Shown piece by piece: positions 30,614 through 38,324 of a DNA stretch of 63,098 bases (positions within the stretch are counted from its first letter, which is position 1; each line of letters starts with the position of its first letter). This stretch comes from an uncultured Oscillospiraceae bacterium (GTDB lineage Bacteria > Bacillota > Clostridia > Oscillospirales > Ruminococcaceae), in the NCBI GenBank assembly GCA_910587135.1, contig CAJULF010000008.1, positions 1 to 63,098 of the forward strand, in the 5' to 3' direction. The notes under the pieces were generated by a model. It was not told where the DNA came from. It did no database searches and saw only the letters and a program-made list of their open reading frames with translations. A program made the position numbers and the translations under genes.

Positions 30614-32545
30614 ATGGGACTTACACTAACCGAGAAGATCATTAAACAGCATATCATCGACGGAGAGATGATAAAGGGAACGGAAATCGGACTGAAAATT
30701 GATCAGACCCTGACGCAGGACGCGACAGGAACAATGGCGTATCTTCAGTTTGAGGCCATGGGCGTGGACAGGGTAAAGACCGAGCGCTCGGTAGCATACA
30801 TAGATCACAACACGCTGCAAAGCGGCTTTGAAAACGCGGATGACCACCGCTTTATAGGCTCCGTTGCCAAAAAGCACGGGATATGGTTCTCGCGTCCCGG
30901 CAACGGAATTTGCCATCAGATACATCTTGAGCGCTTCGGAAAGCCCGGTAAAACGCTTATCGGTTCGGACAGCCATACACCTACGGGCGGCGGCATCGGA
31001 ATGCTTGCGATGGGTGCGGGCGGTCTTGACGTTGCGGTGGCAATGGGCGGCGGCGCTTATTATATCACTATGCCCAAGGTAGTTAAAATTAACCTTACGG
31101 GAAAGCTGAACGACTGGGTTTCCGCTAAGGACGTAATTCTTGAAGTTCTGCGCATTCTGTCCGTTAAAGGCGGCGTTGGAAAGGTTATGGAGTACTGCGG
31201 AGATGGCGTGAAGAACCTTTCCGTTCCCGAGCGCGCTACTATTACCAATATGGGGGCTGAGTTGGGGGCTACCACCTCGATATTCCCCTCCGATGAAACC
31301 ACTCTGCGCTTTTTGAAAGCACAGGGCAGGGAAGAGGATTATGTGGAGCTTTCCGCCGATCCCGACGCGGTTTACGACGAGGAGGTCAATATCGACCTGT
31401 CCAAGCTCGTTCCGCTGGCGGCGTGCCCTCACTCTCCCGACAACATTAAGACCGTTGAGGAGATCGGCGCGATAAAGATCGACCAGGTATGCATAGGAAG
31501 CTGCACGAACTCTTCCTTGCAGGATCTGCTTAAAGTAGCCCACATACTTAAAGGAAAAACGGTTCATCCCGATGTTTCGCTGGCTATCGCGCCCGGCTCT
31601 AAGCAGGTGTTCAATATGCTGGCGGACAACGGTGCACTGTCGATACTGATAGACGCGGGTGCGAGAATACTGGAAAGTGCCTGCGGTCCCTGCATAGGCA
31701 TGGGTCAGTCGCCCAACTCCAAGGGTATTTCCCTGCGCACCTTCAACCGCAATTTTGAGGGAAGAAGCGGCACAAAGGACGGTCAGATATACCTTGTATC
31801 TCCCGAAACCGCGGCTATTTCCGCGATAACCGGTGTATTTACCGACCCGAGAACGGTAGGTGAAATGCCGCCTTATGTAATGCCCGAGAAATTCCTGATA
31901 AACGACAATATGATAGTACCGCCCGCCTCTCCTGAGGAAGCACCCAATGTTGAGGTGCTGCGCGGTCCGAATATCAAACCTTTCCCCGTGAACAAGCCGC
32001 TTGCGGAGAGCATTGAAAGCGGAGTTACACTTAAGGTCGGGGATAATATCACCACCGACCACATAATGCCCGCGGGCGCGAAGATACTACCGCTGCGCTC
32101 GAATATCCCTGCTATTTCGGAGCACTGCTTTGCGGTGTGCGACGAAACGTTCCCCAGGCGCGCTAAGGAAGCGGGTACAAGCATTATTGTCGGCGGCGTG
32201 AATTACGGTCAGGGCTCGTCGAGAGAGCACGCGGCGCTTGCTCCGCTGTACCTTGGCGTTAAGGCTATCATCTGCAAGAGCTTCGCGAGGATCCACCGCC
32301 AGAATCTTATTAACAACGGCATTCTTCCGCTGGAGTTCGTGAACGAAGCCGATTATGATAAGATTGAGCAGGGCGACTCTTTGGTTATCGCGAATATCCG
32401 CAATATTGTGGAGAACGGCGGTAAGATAGTTGTCGAGAACAAGTCCAAGGGCTTCTCATTTGAAGTAAAATGTGAACTTTCCGAGCGCGGCAAGGGTATG
32501 ATTCTTGCGGGCGGACTGCTGAACTTTACTAAGGAAAGAGGCTGA
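30614..32545 (+). CDS. acn: Aconitate hydratase
   Basis: 643 residues, the short aconitase form common in Clostridia. It interconverts citrate and isocitrate with a [4Fe-4S] cluster held by Cys in VCIGSCTNSS (about 293) and ACGPCIGMG (about 355). IGSDSHTPTGGGIGMLAMGAGG is the N-terminal family signature; the swivelling domain has GDNITTDHIMPAG and VGGVNYGQGSSREHAAL. ATG 30614 has AAAGGAG 9 bases upstream; the ORF upstream of it spans the promoter region. First gene of a run with icd and rex: the oxidative branch to 2-oxoglutarate. Confidence 0.95.
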   Translation: MGLTLTEKIIKQHIIDGEMIKGTEIGLKIDQTLTQDATGTMAYLQFEAMGVDRVKTERSVAYIDHNTLQSGFENADDHRFIGSVAKKHGIWFSRPGNGICHQIHLERFGKPGKTLIGSDSHTPTGGGIGMLAMGAGGLDVAVAMGGGAYYITMPKVVKINLTGKLNDWVSAKDVILEVLRILSVKGGVGKVMEYCGDGVKNLSVPERATITNMGAELGATTSIFPSDETTLRFLKAQGREEDYVELSADPDAVYDEEVNIDLSKLVPLAACPHSPDNIKTVEEIGAIKIDQVCIGSCTNSSLQDLLKVAHILKGKTVHPDVSLAIAPGSKQVFNMLADNGALSILIDAGARILESACGPCIGMGQSPNSKGISLRTFNRNFEGRSGTKDGQIYLVSPETAAISAITGVFTDPRTVGEMPPYVMPEKFLINDNMIVPPASPEEAPNVEVLRGPNIKPFPVNKPLAESIESGVTLKVGDNITTDHIMPAGAKILPLRSNIPAISEHCFAVCDETFPRRAKEAGTSIIVGGVNYGQGSSREHAALAPLYLGVKAIICKSFARIHRQNLINNGILPLEFVNEADYDKIEQGDSLVIANIRNIVENGGKIVVENKSKGFSFEVKCELSERGKGMILAGGLLNFTKERG

Positions 32546-32546
32546 T

Positions 32547-33116
32547 ATGGGGTTTTTAGATCGGTTTTTCGGCAGTTCGCGCTCTGCTGAAAATGTCAAG
32601 GATAAACAATCCGAAAAAAATGATTTCTCAGTAATTCTTGAAATAGCGGAGCTGATTTCCTCAAACGATAAAGCCGTTTCGGACAGGCTTAAATTTTGTG
32701 TGGAAAGCCCCGAAGAGTATTTTTCGGAGTGCTCCGAAAGGTATACGGAACGCGGAATAGATGTTAATAATCGCGAAATTAACACCCTTTACTGGATAGG
32801 AATGGTCGACGAGCTTGCGGAGCAGGGGTTTTTGTTCAGCGTTGATTGGAAATGTGAGCTTGAGGATTTCTTGTGGGCCATGGAGCAGATAAAAACCTAT
32901 CCGCTGATTTCCGACGCCATTTCTTTGATAACTTTTGATAAGGACAGCGATATATTGGAATGGGGCAGACAGGTAAATGGAGCGGTCGGTAACGCGCGGC
33001 TATGCTGGGTCGATATTAACAGCGACAGCTATGAGCTGATCATAGTTACCGCTGAGGCTCTTGAAAAAATCGCATCGCTTGCCCCAAAAACAGGGTATTC
33101 TGTAAAAGCTTTTTAA
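32547..33116 (+). CDS. Uncharacterised protein, DUF6630-like
   Basis: 189 residues. N-terminal ~20 residues basic (MGFLDRFFGSSRSAENVKDK), then an acidic alpha/beta domain with WIGMVDELAEQGFLFSVDWK and DFLWAMEQIKTYP, which resembles DUF6630. It starts one base after the aconitase stop. Its place between acn and icd suggests co-expression with the TCA genes, but nothing in the sequence shows an enzymatic role. Slightly more A/T-rich than acn. Confidence 0.5.
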   Translation: MGFLDRFFGSSRSAENVKDKQSEKNDFSVILEIAELISSNDKAVSDRLKFCVESPEEYFSECSERYTERGIDVNNREINTLYWIGMVDELAEQGFLFSVDWKCELEDFLWAMEQIKTYPLISDAISLITFDKDSDILEWGRQVNGAVGNARLCWVDINSDSYELIIVTAEALEKIASLAPKTGYSVKAF

Positions 33117-33150
33117 CACAGGCTTAAGAAGCTTTTAGAAATGAGGTAAT

Positions 33151-33474
33151 ATGGGATTATTTGACAAGAAAAAGCAGCATCCGCAAGAGCGCAACGCGAT
33201 AAATGACGGTGAGCTGAAAATGCAGCTTGCGGACACCGCGTTATCGCTGCTGGTACAGGGCGAGGACTATGAGGAGCTTGCCGACACCAAGTGCGTGTTC
33301 GGGTATCTGTTCGAGATCGAGGGACACGGGCTTGAAGCGCTGTACAAGATTATTACCGACAAGACTACGGCGTATTTTGCCGCACAAGGCGACAAGCTTA
33401 TGCGGCTTGATTTTAACGATGAACTGTTTCAGACTACGGTCGACGGTTTTATGGATATTCATGGAGATAAATAA
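33151..33474 (+). CDS. Small hypothetical protein
   Basis: 107 residues, begins MGLFDKKKQHPQ (an N-terminus also seen in DUF6630-like neighbours), then an alpha/beta-looking region (QLADTALSLLVQGEDYEELA, EGHGLEALYKIITDKTTAYF). GAGG 9 bases before the ATG. I do not recognise the family. It lies 14 bases upstream of icd and is surely in the same transcript. Confidence 0.6.
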   Translation: MGLFDKKKQHPQERNAINDGELKMQLADTALSLLVQGEDYEELADTKCVFGYLFEIEGHGLEALYKIITDKTTAYFAAQGDKLMRLDFNDELFQTTVDGFMDIHGDK

Positions 33475-33488
33475 CGGAGGATAAATTT

Positions 33489-34703
33489 ATGGCAAAAATA
33501 CAGATGACTACCCCCATCGTGGAGATGGACGGTGACGAGATGACCAGAATTATCTGGAAATGGATAAAGGACATATTGATTTGTCCCTATATCGACCTTA
33601 AGTCGGACTATTATGATTTGGGGCTTGTACACAGAAACGAAACGGACGATCAGGTCACGATAGATTCCGCGAACGCGACCAAGAAGTACGGCGTGGCGGT
33701 AAAGTGCGCGACGATAACTCCCAACGCACAGCGTGTTGAGGAATACAAGCTCAAGGAGATGTGGAAATCCCCGAACGGCACTATCCGCGCTATTCTTGAC
33801 GGAACGGTGTTCAGAAAGCCTATTCTGGTAAAGGGCATAGTTCCCTATATTCCCACATGGACAAAGCCGATAACCATAGCACGTCACGCATACGGAGATA
33901 TCTATAAGAACACCGAAATGAAAGTGCCGCAGGGCAGCAAAGCGGAGCTTGTGGTTACCGATGCGGACGGTAAGGAGACCCGCGCGCTTATTCACGACTT
34001 CAAGAACAGCGACGGTATAATTCAGGGCGTTCACAATCTTGACAACTCCATTTCCAGCTTCGCGAGAGCCTGCTTTAATTACGCTCTTGACGCTAAAGAG
34101 GATCTTTGGTTTGCTTCTAAGGACACTATCTCCAAGACTTACGACCACCGTTTCAAGGATATCTTTGCGGAGATATACGAAGGCGAGTACAAGGCGAAGT
34201 TTGAGGCGGCGGGAATAGAGTATTTCTATACGCTTATCGACGACGTTATCGCGAGAGTTGTGCGCTCCGAGGGCGGATTTATCTGGGCGTGCAAGAATTA
34301 TGACGGCGACGTTATGTCGGATATGCTGGCGACCGCGTTCGGTTCGCTCGGTCTGATGACAAGCGTTCTGGTATCCCCCGACGGAGTATATGAGTACGAG
34401 GCGGCACACGGCACGGTAACTCGCCACTACTACAACTATCTTAAGGGCGAAACCACTTCCACCAACCCCATAGCCACTATTTTCGCGTGGAGCGGAGCGC
34501 TGCGCAAGCGCGGCGAGCTGGACAATATACCCGCGCTGTGCGATTATGCCGATAAGCTTGAAAAGGCATCCATCATGACTATGGAAGACGGCGTTATGGA
34601 TAAGAACCTCGCGGCAATGTCCAAGCTTGAAAACAAAACGCCCGTTGACACGGAAACGTTCCTTAAGGAGATAAACAACAGGCTTGCGGAGCTTATGAAG
34701 TAA
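33489..34703 (+). CDS. icd: Isocitrate dehydrogenase (NADP), eukaryotic-like type
   Basis: 404 residues. N-terminus IVEMDGDEMTRIIWKWIKD, substrate Ser in KSPNGTIRAILDGTVFRKPI, ATITPNAQRVEEY for NADP discrimination, metal Asp in YTLIDDVIARVV and MLATAFGSLGLMTSVLV, and AAHGTVTRHY. This is the type II (homodimeric, IDH1-like) family. Makes 2-oxoglutarate for glutamate synthesis. GGAGG lies 7 bases before the ATG. Its stop codon merges with the end of a short family E element. Confidence 0.95.
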   Translation: MAKIQMTTPIVEMDGDEMTRIIWKWIKDILICPYIDLKSDYYDLGLVHRNETDDQVTIDSANATKKYGVAVKCATITPNAQRVEEYKLKEMWKSPNGTIRAILDGTVFRKPILVKGIVPYIPTWTKPITIARHAYGDIYKNTEMKVPQGSKAELVVTDADGKETRALIHDFKNSDGIIQGVHNLDNSISSFARACFNYALDAKEDLWFASKDTISKTYDHRFKDIFAEIYEGEYKAKFEAAGIEYFYTLIDDVIARVVRSEGGFIWACKNYDGDVMSDMLATAFGSLGLMTSVLVSPDGVYEYEAAHGTVTRHYYNYLKGETTSTNPIATIFAWSGALRKRGELDNIPALCDYADKLEKASIMTMEDGVMDKNLAAMSKLENKTPVDTETFLKEINNRLAELMK

Positions 34704-34752
34704 AGGCGACACCGCACAAAGTCCGCGGTTCGCGCTTTGTACGGTGTTTCCT
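34703..34752. mobile_element. Short family E derivative after icd
   Basis: AAGGCGACACCGCACAAAG and CTTTGTACGGTGTTTCCT joined by about 12 bases: both ends of the family E element with the middle deleted. It folds into a hairpin immediately after the icd stop and may act as an mRNA 3' structure. The stop codon's AA doubles as the first two bases of the element. Confidence 0.65.
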
Positions 34753-34869
34753 AAAGATACGCCGATTAAAGCACGCAATCGCCCCGATCAAACGAGGGAA
34801 CTCACGGGGCTGATTGAGTTTCGCTTTGAACAGCGATTCATATATCAAATTTTTAAGGTGTTACGGCTT

Positions 34870-35523
34870 ATGCAACAGAAAAGCAATATCTCAAATTCGG
34901 TCATTCGCAGACTTCCGCGTTATTATCGCTTTCTCGGAGAGCTTTTAAAGACAGGGATAACAAAAATTTCATCCCGCGAGCTTTCCGAAAAAATGCGGCT
35001 TACCGCGTCGCAGATACGTCAGGATTTAAATTGCTTCGGCGGTTTCGGACAGCAGGGCTACGGCTATAATGTTGCGGAGCTTCGCAGGGAGATCGCGCAT
35101 ATTCTCGGTCTTGACAATATGCGTAAAATAATATTGATAGGCGCGGGAAATCTCGGGCGCGCGATAACTATGCACGTTGATTTTCAGAAATACGGCTATG
35201 AGCTTATCGGAATATTTGACAGCAACATTGCCATGGAGGGCATAGAAATCGCGGGCATATCCATACTGCATACCAATCGCCTTAAAGCTTTCTGCGAAGA
35301 AAATCGTCCTCAGATGGCGGTGCTGTGTATTCCGCGCTCCGGCGCAAAGGACGCGGTGATGTCGCTTATGTCATACGGGGTAAAGGCGTTCTGGAATTTT
35401 TCTCATTACGATATAAATTTTGATTTTCCCGAAGCGGACGTGGAAAACGTCCACCTTACCGACAGCCTGATGACACTGTCATATACAGCTAAAAATCACG
35501 CCGAAAGGGATTCGGAGGAATAG
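34870..35523 (+). CDS. rex: Redox-sensing transcriptional repressor Rex
   Basis: 217 residues. N-terminal winged helix (about 1-80, SNSVIRRLPRYYRFLGELLK and LTASQIRQDLNCFGGFGQQG), then a Rossmann domain with IILIGAGNLGRAI (about 86-98) that senses the NADH/NAD+ ratio, and a C-terminal domain-swap helix. ATG 34870 with AAGGTG 9 bases upstream; the ORF further up covers the leader. Rex represses fermentative and NADH-oxidising genes in Firmicutes. I did not find a clear Rex palindrome in the promoters of this window. Its place after icd ties redox sensing to the TCA branch. Confidence 0.93.
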   Translation: MQQKSNISNSVIRRLPRYYRFLGELLKTGITKISSRELSEKMRLTASQIRQDLNCFGGFGQQGYGYNVAELRREIAHILGLDNMRKIILIGAGNLGRAITMHVDFQKYGYELIGIFDSNIAMEGIEIAGISILHTNRLKAFCEENRPQMAVLCIPRSGAKDAVMSLMSYGVKAFWNFSHYDINFDFPEADVENVHLTDSLMTLSYTAKNHAERDSEE

Positions 35524-35532
35524 TCATAGTAA

Positions 35533-35560
35533 GAGCGACCGGGTGCTTTCCCGGTCGTTT
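35533..35560 (+). terminator. rex terminator, first copy
   Basis: GCGACCGGG pairs with CCCGGTCGT around TGCTTT, followed by TTT. The duplicated copy at 35753-35785 has a longer T-run (TTTTTAATT) and a partly mismatched stem. Confidence 0.75.
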
Positions 35561-35785
35561 CAGCTTGTAGAAAAAGCCCAAATGCCACGCAATGTCGGCG
35601 CATGAAATTTCAAAAAGTGTCATAATTTGCGCAGCAAATTATGACCGGTTTCCGCAAACGCGCGGAGTGAGCGCAGCGAACGGCGCGTGCTTGCGGAAAT
35701 TTTGAAATTTTTTTAAATAGTCCAATTTAGGTCAACCTTTATATACAGTTTGGAGCGACCTAGTGCTTTCCCAGTCGTTTTTAAT
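35533..35785 (+). repeat. Family A repeat A7 between two copies of the rex terminator
   Basis: Element 35562-35750: CTTGTAGAAAAAGCCC, GGCGCATGAAATTTCAAAAA, inner hairpin CATAATTTGCG / CAAATTATG, core GCGGAGTGAGCGCAGCG, TGCGGAAATTTTGAAATTTT and GGTCAACCTTTATATACAGT. It is bracketed by two near-identical 28-bp hairpins, 35533-35560 and 35753-35780 (25 of 28 identical; GACCGGG and GACCTAG stems), each followed by Ts. This is the best-preserved copy and the clearest case of long flanking direct repeats. Confidence 0.75.
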
Positions 35786-35943
35786 TCTCGCAAAAGGCTC
35801 TGCTGAGCCAATGTTAACTTTGGTTGACAAACTTCAAGCGGTAATTGGTAGACTTTTTACAGATATTCGGGTAAAATTTAGTCATGGAGGCAGGACGGTT
35901 TTTGTCGAATGCCGACTATATTTAATTTAACGGAGGTAATAAT

Positions 35944-36732
35944 ATGACATTTTCCGAAAAACTGATGCAGCTCCGCCGACAAAAGGGCTGGTCGCAGGAG
36001 GAGCTTGGCGAAAAACTGGACGTTACCCGACAGACCGTTTCAAAGTGGGAGCTTGGCAGCACAACCCCGGAGATGGAAAAGCTGATAGCCATGTCGGAGC
36101 TTTTCGGTATTTCCATTGACGAGCTTGTGAAAGACAGCGAAACAGAGAGCGCTCCGACGGAGAAGATATCCGAAACTAAGCTGCGAATGGTGCGCCTTGG
36201 CGAATGGAAAAGCAGCCGCACATGGCGCGGTATGCCTATTGTTCATATCAATGCGCGTGGCAAAGCCAAAGGCGTTATTGCAATAGGGCTTGCCGCAAAG
36301 GGAATCGTATCGATAGGTCTTGCGTCGGTCGGGGTCGTATCGGTGGGTATTGCATCGGTGGGCGTTCTGGCAATAGCGGGGCTTGCGGCGGCAGGAATTG
36401 CCGCCACGGGTGCTTTGGCGGCAGGATTGTTCGCCTGCGGCGGCTGCGCGGCGGGACTTTTCGCGCTGGGCGGAGTCGCGGTAGGCTGGGATGTTTTTGG
36501 CGGCGTTGCCGCGGGAAAGTACGCGTTCGGCGGTCTTGCTATGGGAGATATCGCCGTAGGCGGGTCTGCATCGGGAATTATTGCAATAGGGAAGGAGTCG
36601 TCCGGTGAGATAGCGTTTAATCTGCCCGTCACGGCAGAGGAAGTCAAAAGTGCTATCACCGAAAGACTTCCCGATACTCCGAAATTTATCGTTGACACTT
36701 TTTCATCTTTGGCGGAACTCATCAACGAATAG
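35944..36732 (+). CDS. XRE-family regulator with Gly/Ala repeat solenoid
   Basis: 262 residues. HTH_3 domain at about 5-60 (GWSQEELGEKLDVTRQTVSK WELGS). A short link is followed by PIVHINARGKAKGVIAIG and about 18 six-residue units of the form A-x-G-[VIL]-[AV]-[IS]-G (residues about 110-225), predicted to be a regular beta-solenoid or a Gly-packed hydrophobic repeat, then an amphipathic C-terminus (VKSAITERLPDTPKFIVDTF). Similar repeat regulators occur in Firmicutes and the solenoid may associate with membranes. GGAGG precedes the ATG. A TTGACA at 35824 with poor -10 is the only promoter hint. Confidence 0.8.
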   Translation: MTFSEKLMQLRRQKGWSQEELGEKLDVTRQTVSKWELGSTTPEMEKLIAMSELFGISIDELVKDSETESAPTEKISETKLRMVRLGEWKSSRTWRGMPIVHINARGKAKGVIAIGLAAKGIVSIGLASVGVVSVGIASVGVLAIAGLAAAGIAATGALAAGLFACGGCAAGLFALGGVAVGWDVFGGVAAGKYAFGGLAMGDIAVGGSASGIIAIGKESSGEIAFNLPVTAEEVKSAITERLPDTPKFIVDTFSSLAELINE

Positions 36733-36737
36733 TGCTG

Positions 36738-36780
36738 TTCCCCGTATACCGTTTTCAGGCGGTATACGGGGAATTTTTAT
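36738..36780. terminator. Bidirectional terminator between XRE and spoIID-like genes
   Basis: Perfect 14-bp stem TTCCCCGTATACCG (36738-36751) with CGGTATACGGGGAA (36760-36773), T-run on both strands. It serves the two convergent genes. Confidence 0.9.
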
Positions 36781-37721
36781 TCCCAATCGTCAATTCCAAA
36801 ATAAAAATATTGAAGAATTTCCTCCGCCTTTTTTCCACGCAGCGCAAGCTCATTGGCATAATTCAGGCTCATACCGAGATTATCACCGTATCCGCGGCAG
36901 GAAAATCTGAATCTGTCCTCGGAATATTCGACAGATATAGCGGTGCTCCTTAAACCCAGAGCGTTCCGCAATTCCGCTCCCGAAAGCCCGCACCCGCCGA
37001 ATGAAATGGATTTCAGAGTGCCGCTGTCGTAGTAATGCGCATCGCTGAACCACGATGAGCAGTCGGAGGTAAGAATTGGCTCACACAGCGTATAAAGCGC
37101 GGTGTAAACGCTTTGCTCCGTAAAGGAAAAAACGCTGTTATATCCCTCGCACTCCGCGTCAAGCTCTGTCGGAGCGGAAACGAGATAGGGGAATCCGTCA
37201 CCGAGAACGTCTGCGGCATTATCGGTGCAGCCCGAGGAAATCTCGCATACAGCGGCAAAAATCGGTTTTCCGTCATATGTGAGCGTTGGGGCGTCAGCGA
37301 CCGCCGCCGTCAGCTTTAAAAGATATTTTTCGTAATTGTCGCCGTAAAGCTGCTCCGCTTCGTCGGGCGTTATGTAGGGAAGCCCCGTCAGTTTATCGGA
37401 AAAATCCGCGCCGCTGTGACTGAATCCGCTTCGCTTTAACTGATAATATTCTGCTGTGGAGCTTACACAGGCGGCAGCGGCTCTGAGCGTTTCTCTCTCG
37501 TATTTTGGCGAAACCAGACCTGCGAGGCAGCCTACAAGGTAGTCGCTGCGGCTTACGGCAACAATCCGTCCCTTTTCCTCAAGCAATACAGTAACATATT
37601 CCTCGGGGGCGCTCTCGCAGGCTTCTTCCTGCACGGCGGGCTTTTTGAAAATCAGCACCGCCGCAAAAACTCCCGCCAGAATAAGCAGTGCCGCCGCGGA
37701 AACCATTGGAAGCTTGTTCAT
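36777..37721 (-). CDS. SpoIID/LytB-domain protein, probably catalytically degenerate
   Basis: 314 residues from ATG 37719-37721 (GGTGA 5 bases upstream); in-frame GTG and TTG starts up to 37769 are possible. One N-terminal membrane anchor (MVSAAALLILAGVFAAVLIF), then a SpoIID domain: SRSDYLVGCLAGLVSPKYER corresponds to the Y-L-x-G-V-V-A-x-E-M-P block, and the C-terminus GYGDNLGMSLNYANELALRG to the H-G-V-G-M-S-Q block. SpoIID is a lytic transglycosylase of engulfment. Here the expected catalytic Glu is replaced by Leu or Val and the final His-Gly-Val by Tyr-Gly-Asp, so it is likely a non-catalytic paralogue. Confidence 0.75.
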   Translation of the reverse strand: MNKLPMVSAAALLILAGVFAAVLIFKKPAVQEEACESAPEEYVTVLLEEKGRIVAVSRSDYLVGCLAGLVSPKYERETLRAAAACVSSTAEYYQLKRSGFSHSGADFSDKLTGLPYITPDEAEQLYGDNYEKYLLKLTAAVADAPTLTYDGKPIFAAVCEISSGCTDNAADVLGDGFPYLVSAPTELDAECEGYNSVFSFTEQSVYTALYTLCEPILTSDCSSWFSDAHYYDSGTLKSISFGGCGLSGAELRNALGLRSTAISVEYSEDRFRFSCRGYGDNLGMSLNYANELALRGKKAEEILQYFYFGIDDWE

Positions 37722-37804
37722 ATCTGTCACCGAGCCCCCGATGTTTCCACGGAGACAATGTCCTTTCAATTTAAACTATGGAGATTTTCTGCACCATGAC
37801 AATA

Positions 37805-38040
37805 ACATTTTGTGTTGTTCCTCAGACTGTATTTAAAGGTTGACCTAAAGCTAATTATTTGAAAAATTTCAAAATTTCCGCAGGAAATACTCAGCTGCAA
37901 CTCGTTCCGCTCCGCATGTCCTGCGGAAACCGCACTGCATTTGCCATTCGGCATATGCGCGACTTTTTGAAATTTCATGCGCCGGCATTGCGAGGCAATT
38001 AGGCTTTCACTATAAGCCGGGCAGTACATTTTGTATTGTT
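37805..38040 (-). repeat. Family A repeat A8 with flanking direct repeats, upstream of gltA
   Basis: Element about 37824-38024 on the minus strand: CATGAAATTTCAAAAAGTCG, core with GCGGAGCGGAACGAG, TGCGGAAATTTTGAAATTTT and GGTCAACCTTTAAATACAGT. It is bracketed by ACATTTTGTGTTGTT (37805-37819) and ACATTTTGTATTGTT (38026-38040), 14 of 15 identical. With the gltA promoter it accounts for most of the 603-bp gap 37722-38324; the part 38041-38220 is AT-rich and shows nothing else. Confidence 0.7.
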
Positions 38041-38229
38041 GACGTTTGCACTCTGTGCTGATGGCTTGGAAACATACGGAAAATTCATGCGCGGACGGTA
38101 GGCGGTAATTGGTTATAAGCGCCTTTGTGCCGTATTTTTTCAGATAAACATATCTATTGTCTTAACATTTTGCGCATTTGAGAATTTTGCAATTTTTTTG
38201 TCGTTTTTATTCATTTTTCCTTTTTTCTA

Positions 38230-38258
38230 TTGACTTTATCGCACAGATAATGTATAAT
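38230..38258 (+). promoter_or_regulatory. SigA-type promoter of gltA
   Basis: TTGACT (38230-38235), 17-bp spacer, TATAAT (38253-38258). Confidence 0.85.
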
Positions 38259-38324
38259 AGTAATATGTGAATTTGCGAATGCTACACCGCAAAGGACAGT
38301 ATATGAAAAACGGAGGCGGCAAAA

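Noticed and set aside
33459..34778. Long minus-strand ORF of 439 codons across icd (also 30626-32062 across acn and 57017-58342 across fhs)
   Set aside because: They are antisense shadows of highly conserved G/C-biased genes, have no ribosome-binding site, and read as low-complexity translations with no known fold.
34800..34869. Promoter for rex
   Set aside because: TTGAGT and TTGAAC occur, but no -10 lies at acceptable spacing; rex may be read from the acn promoter.
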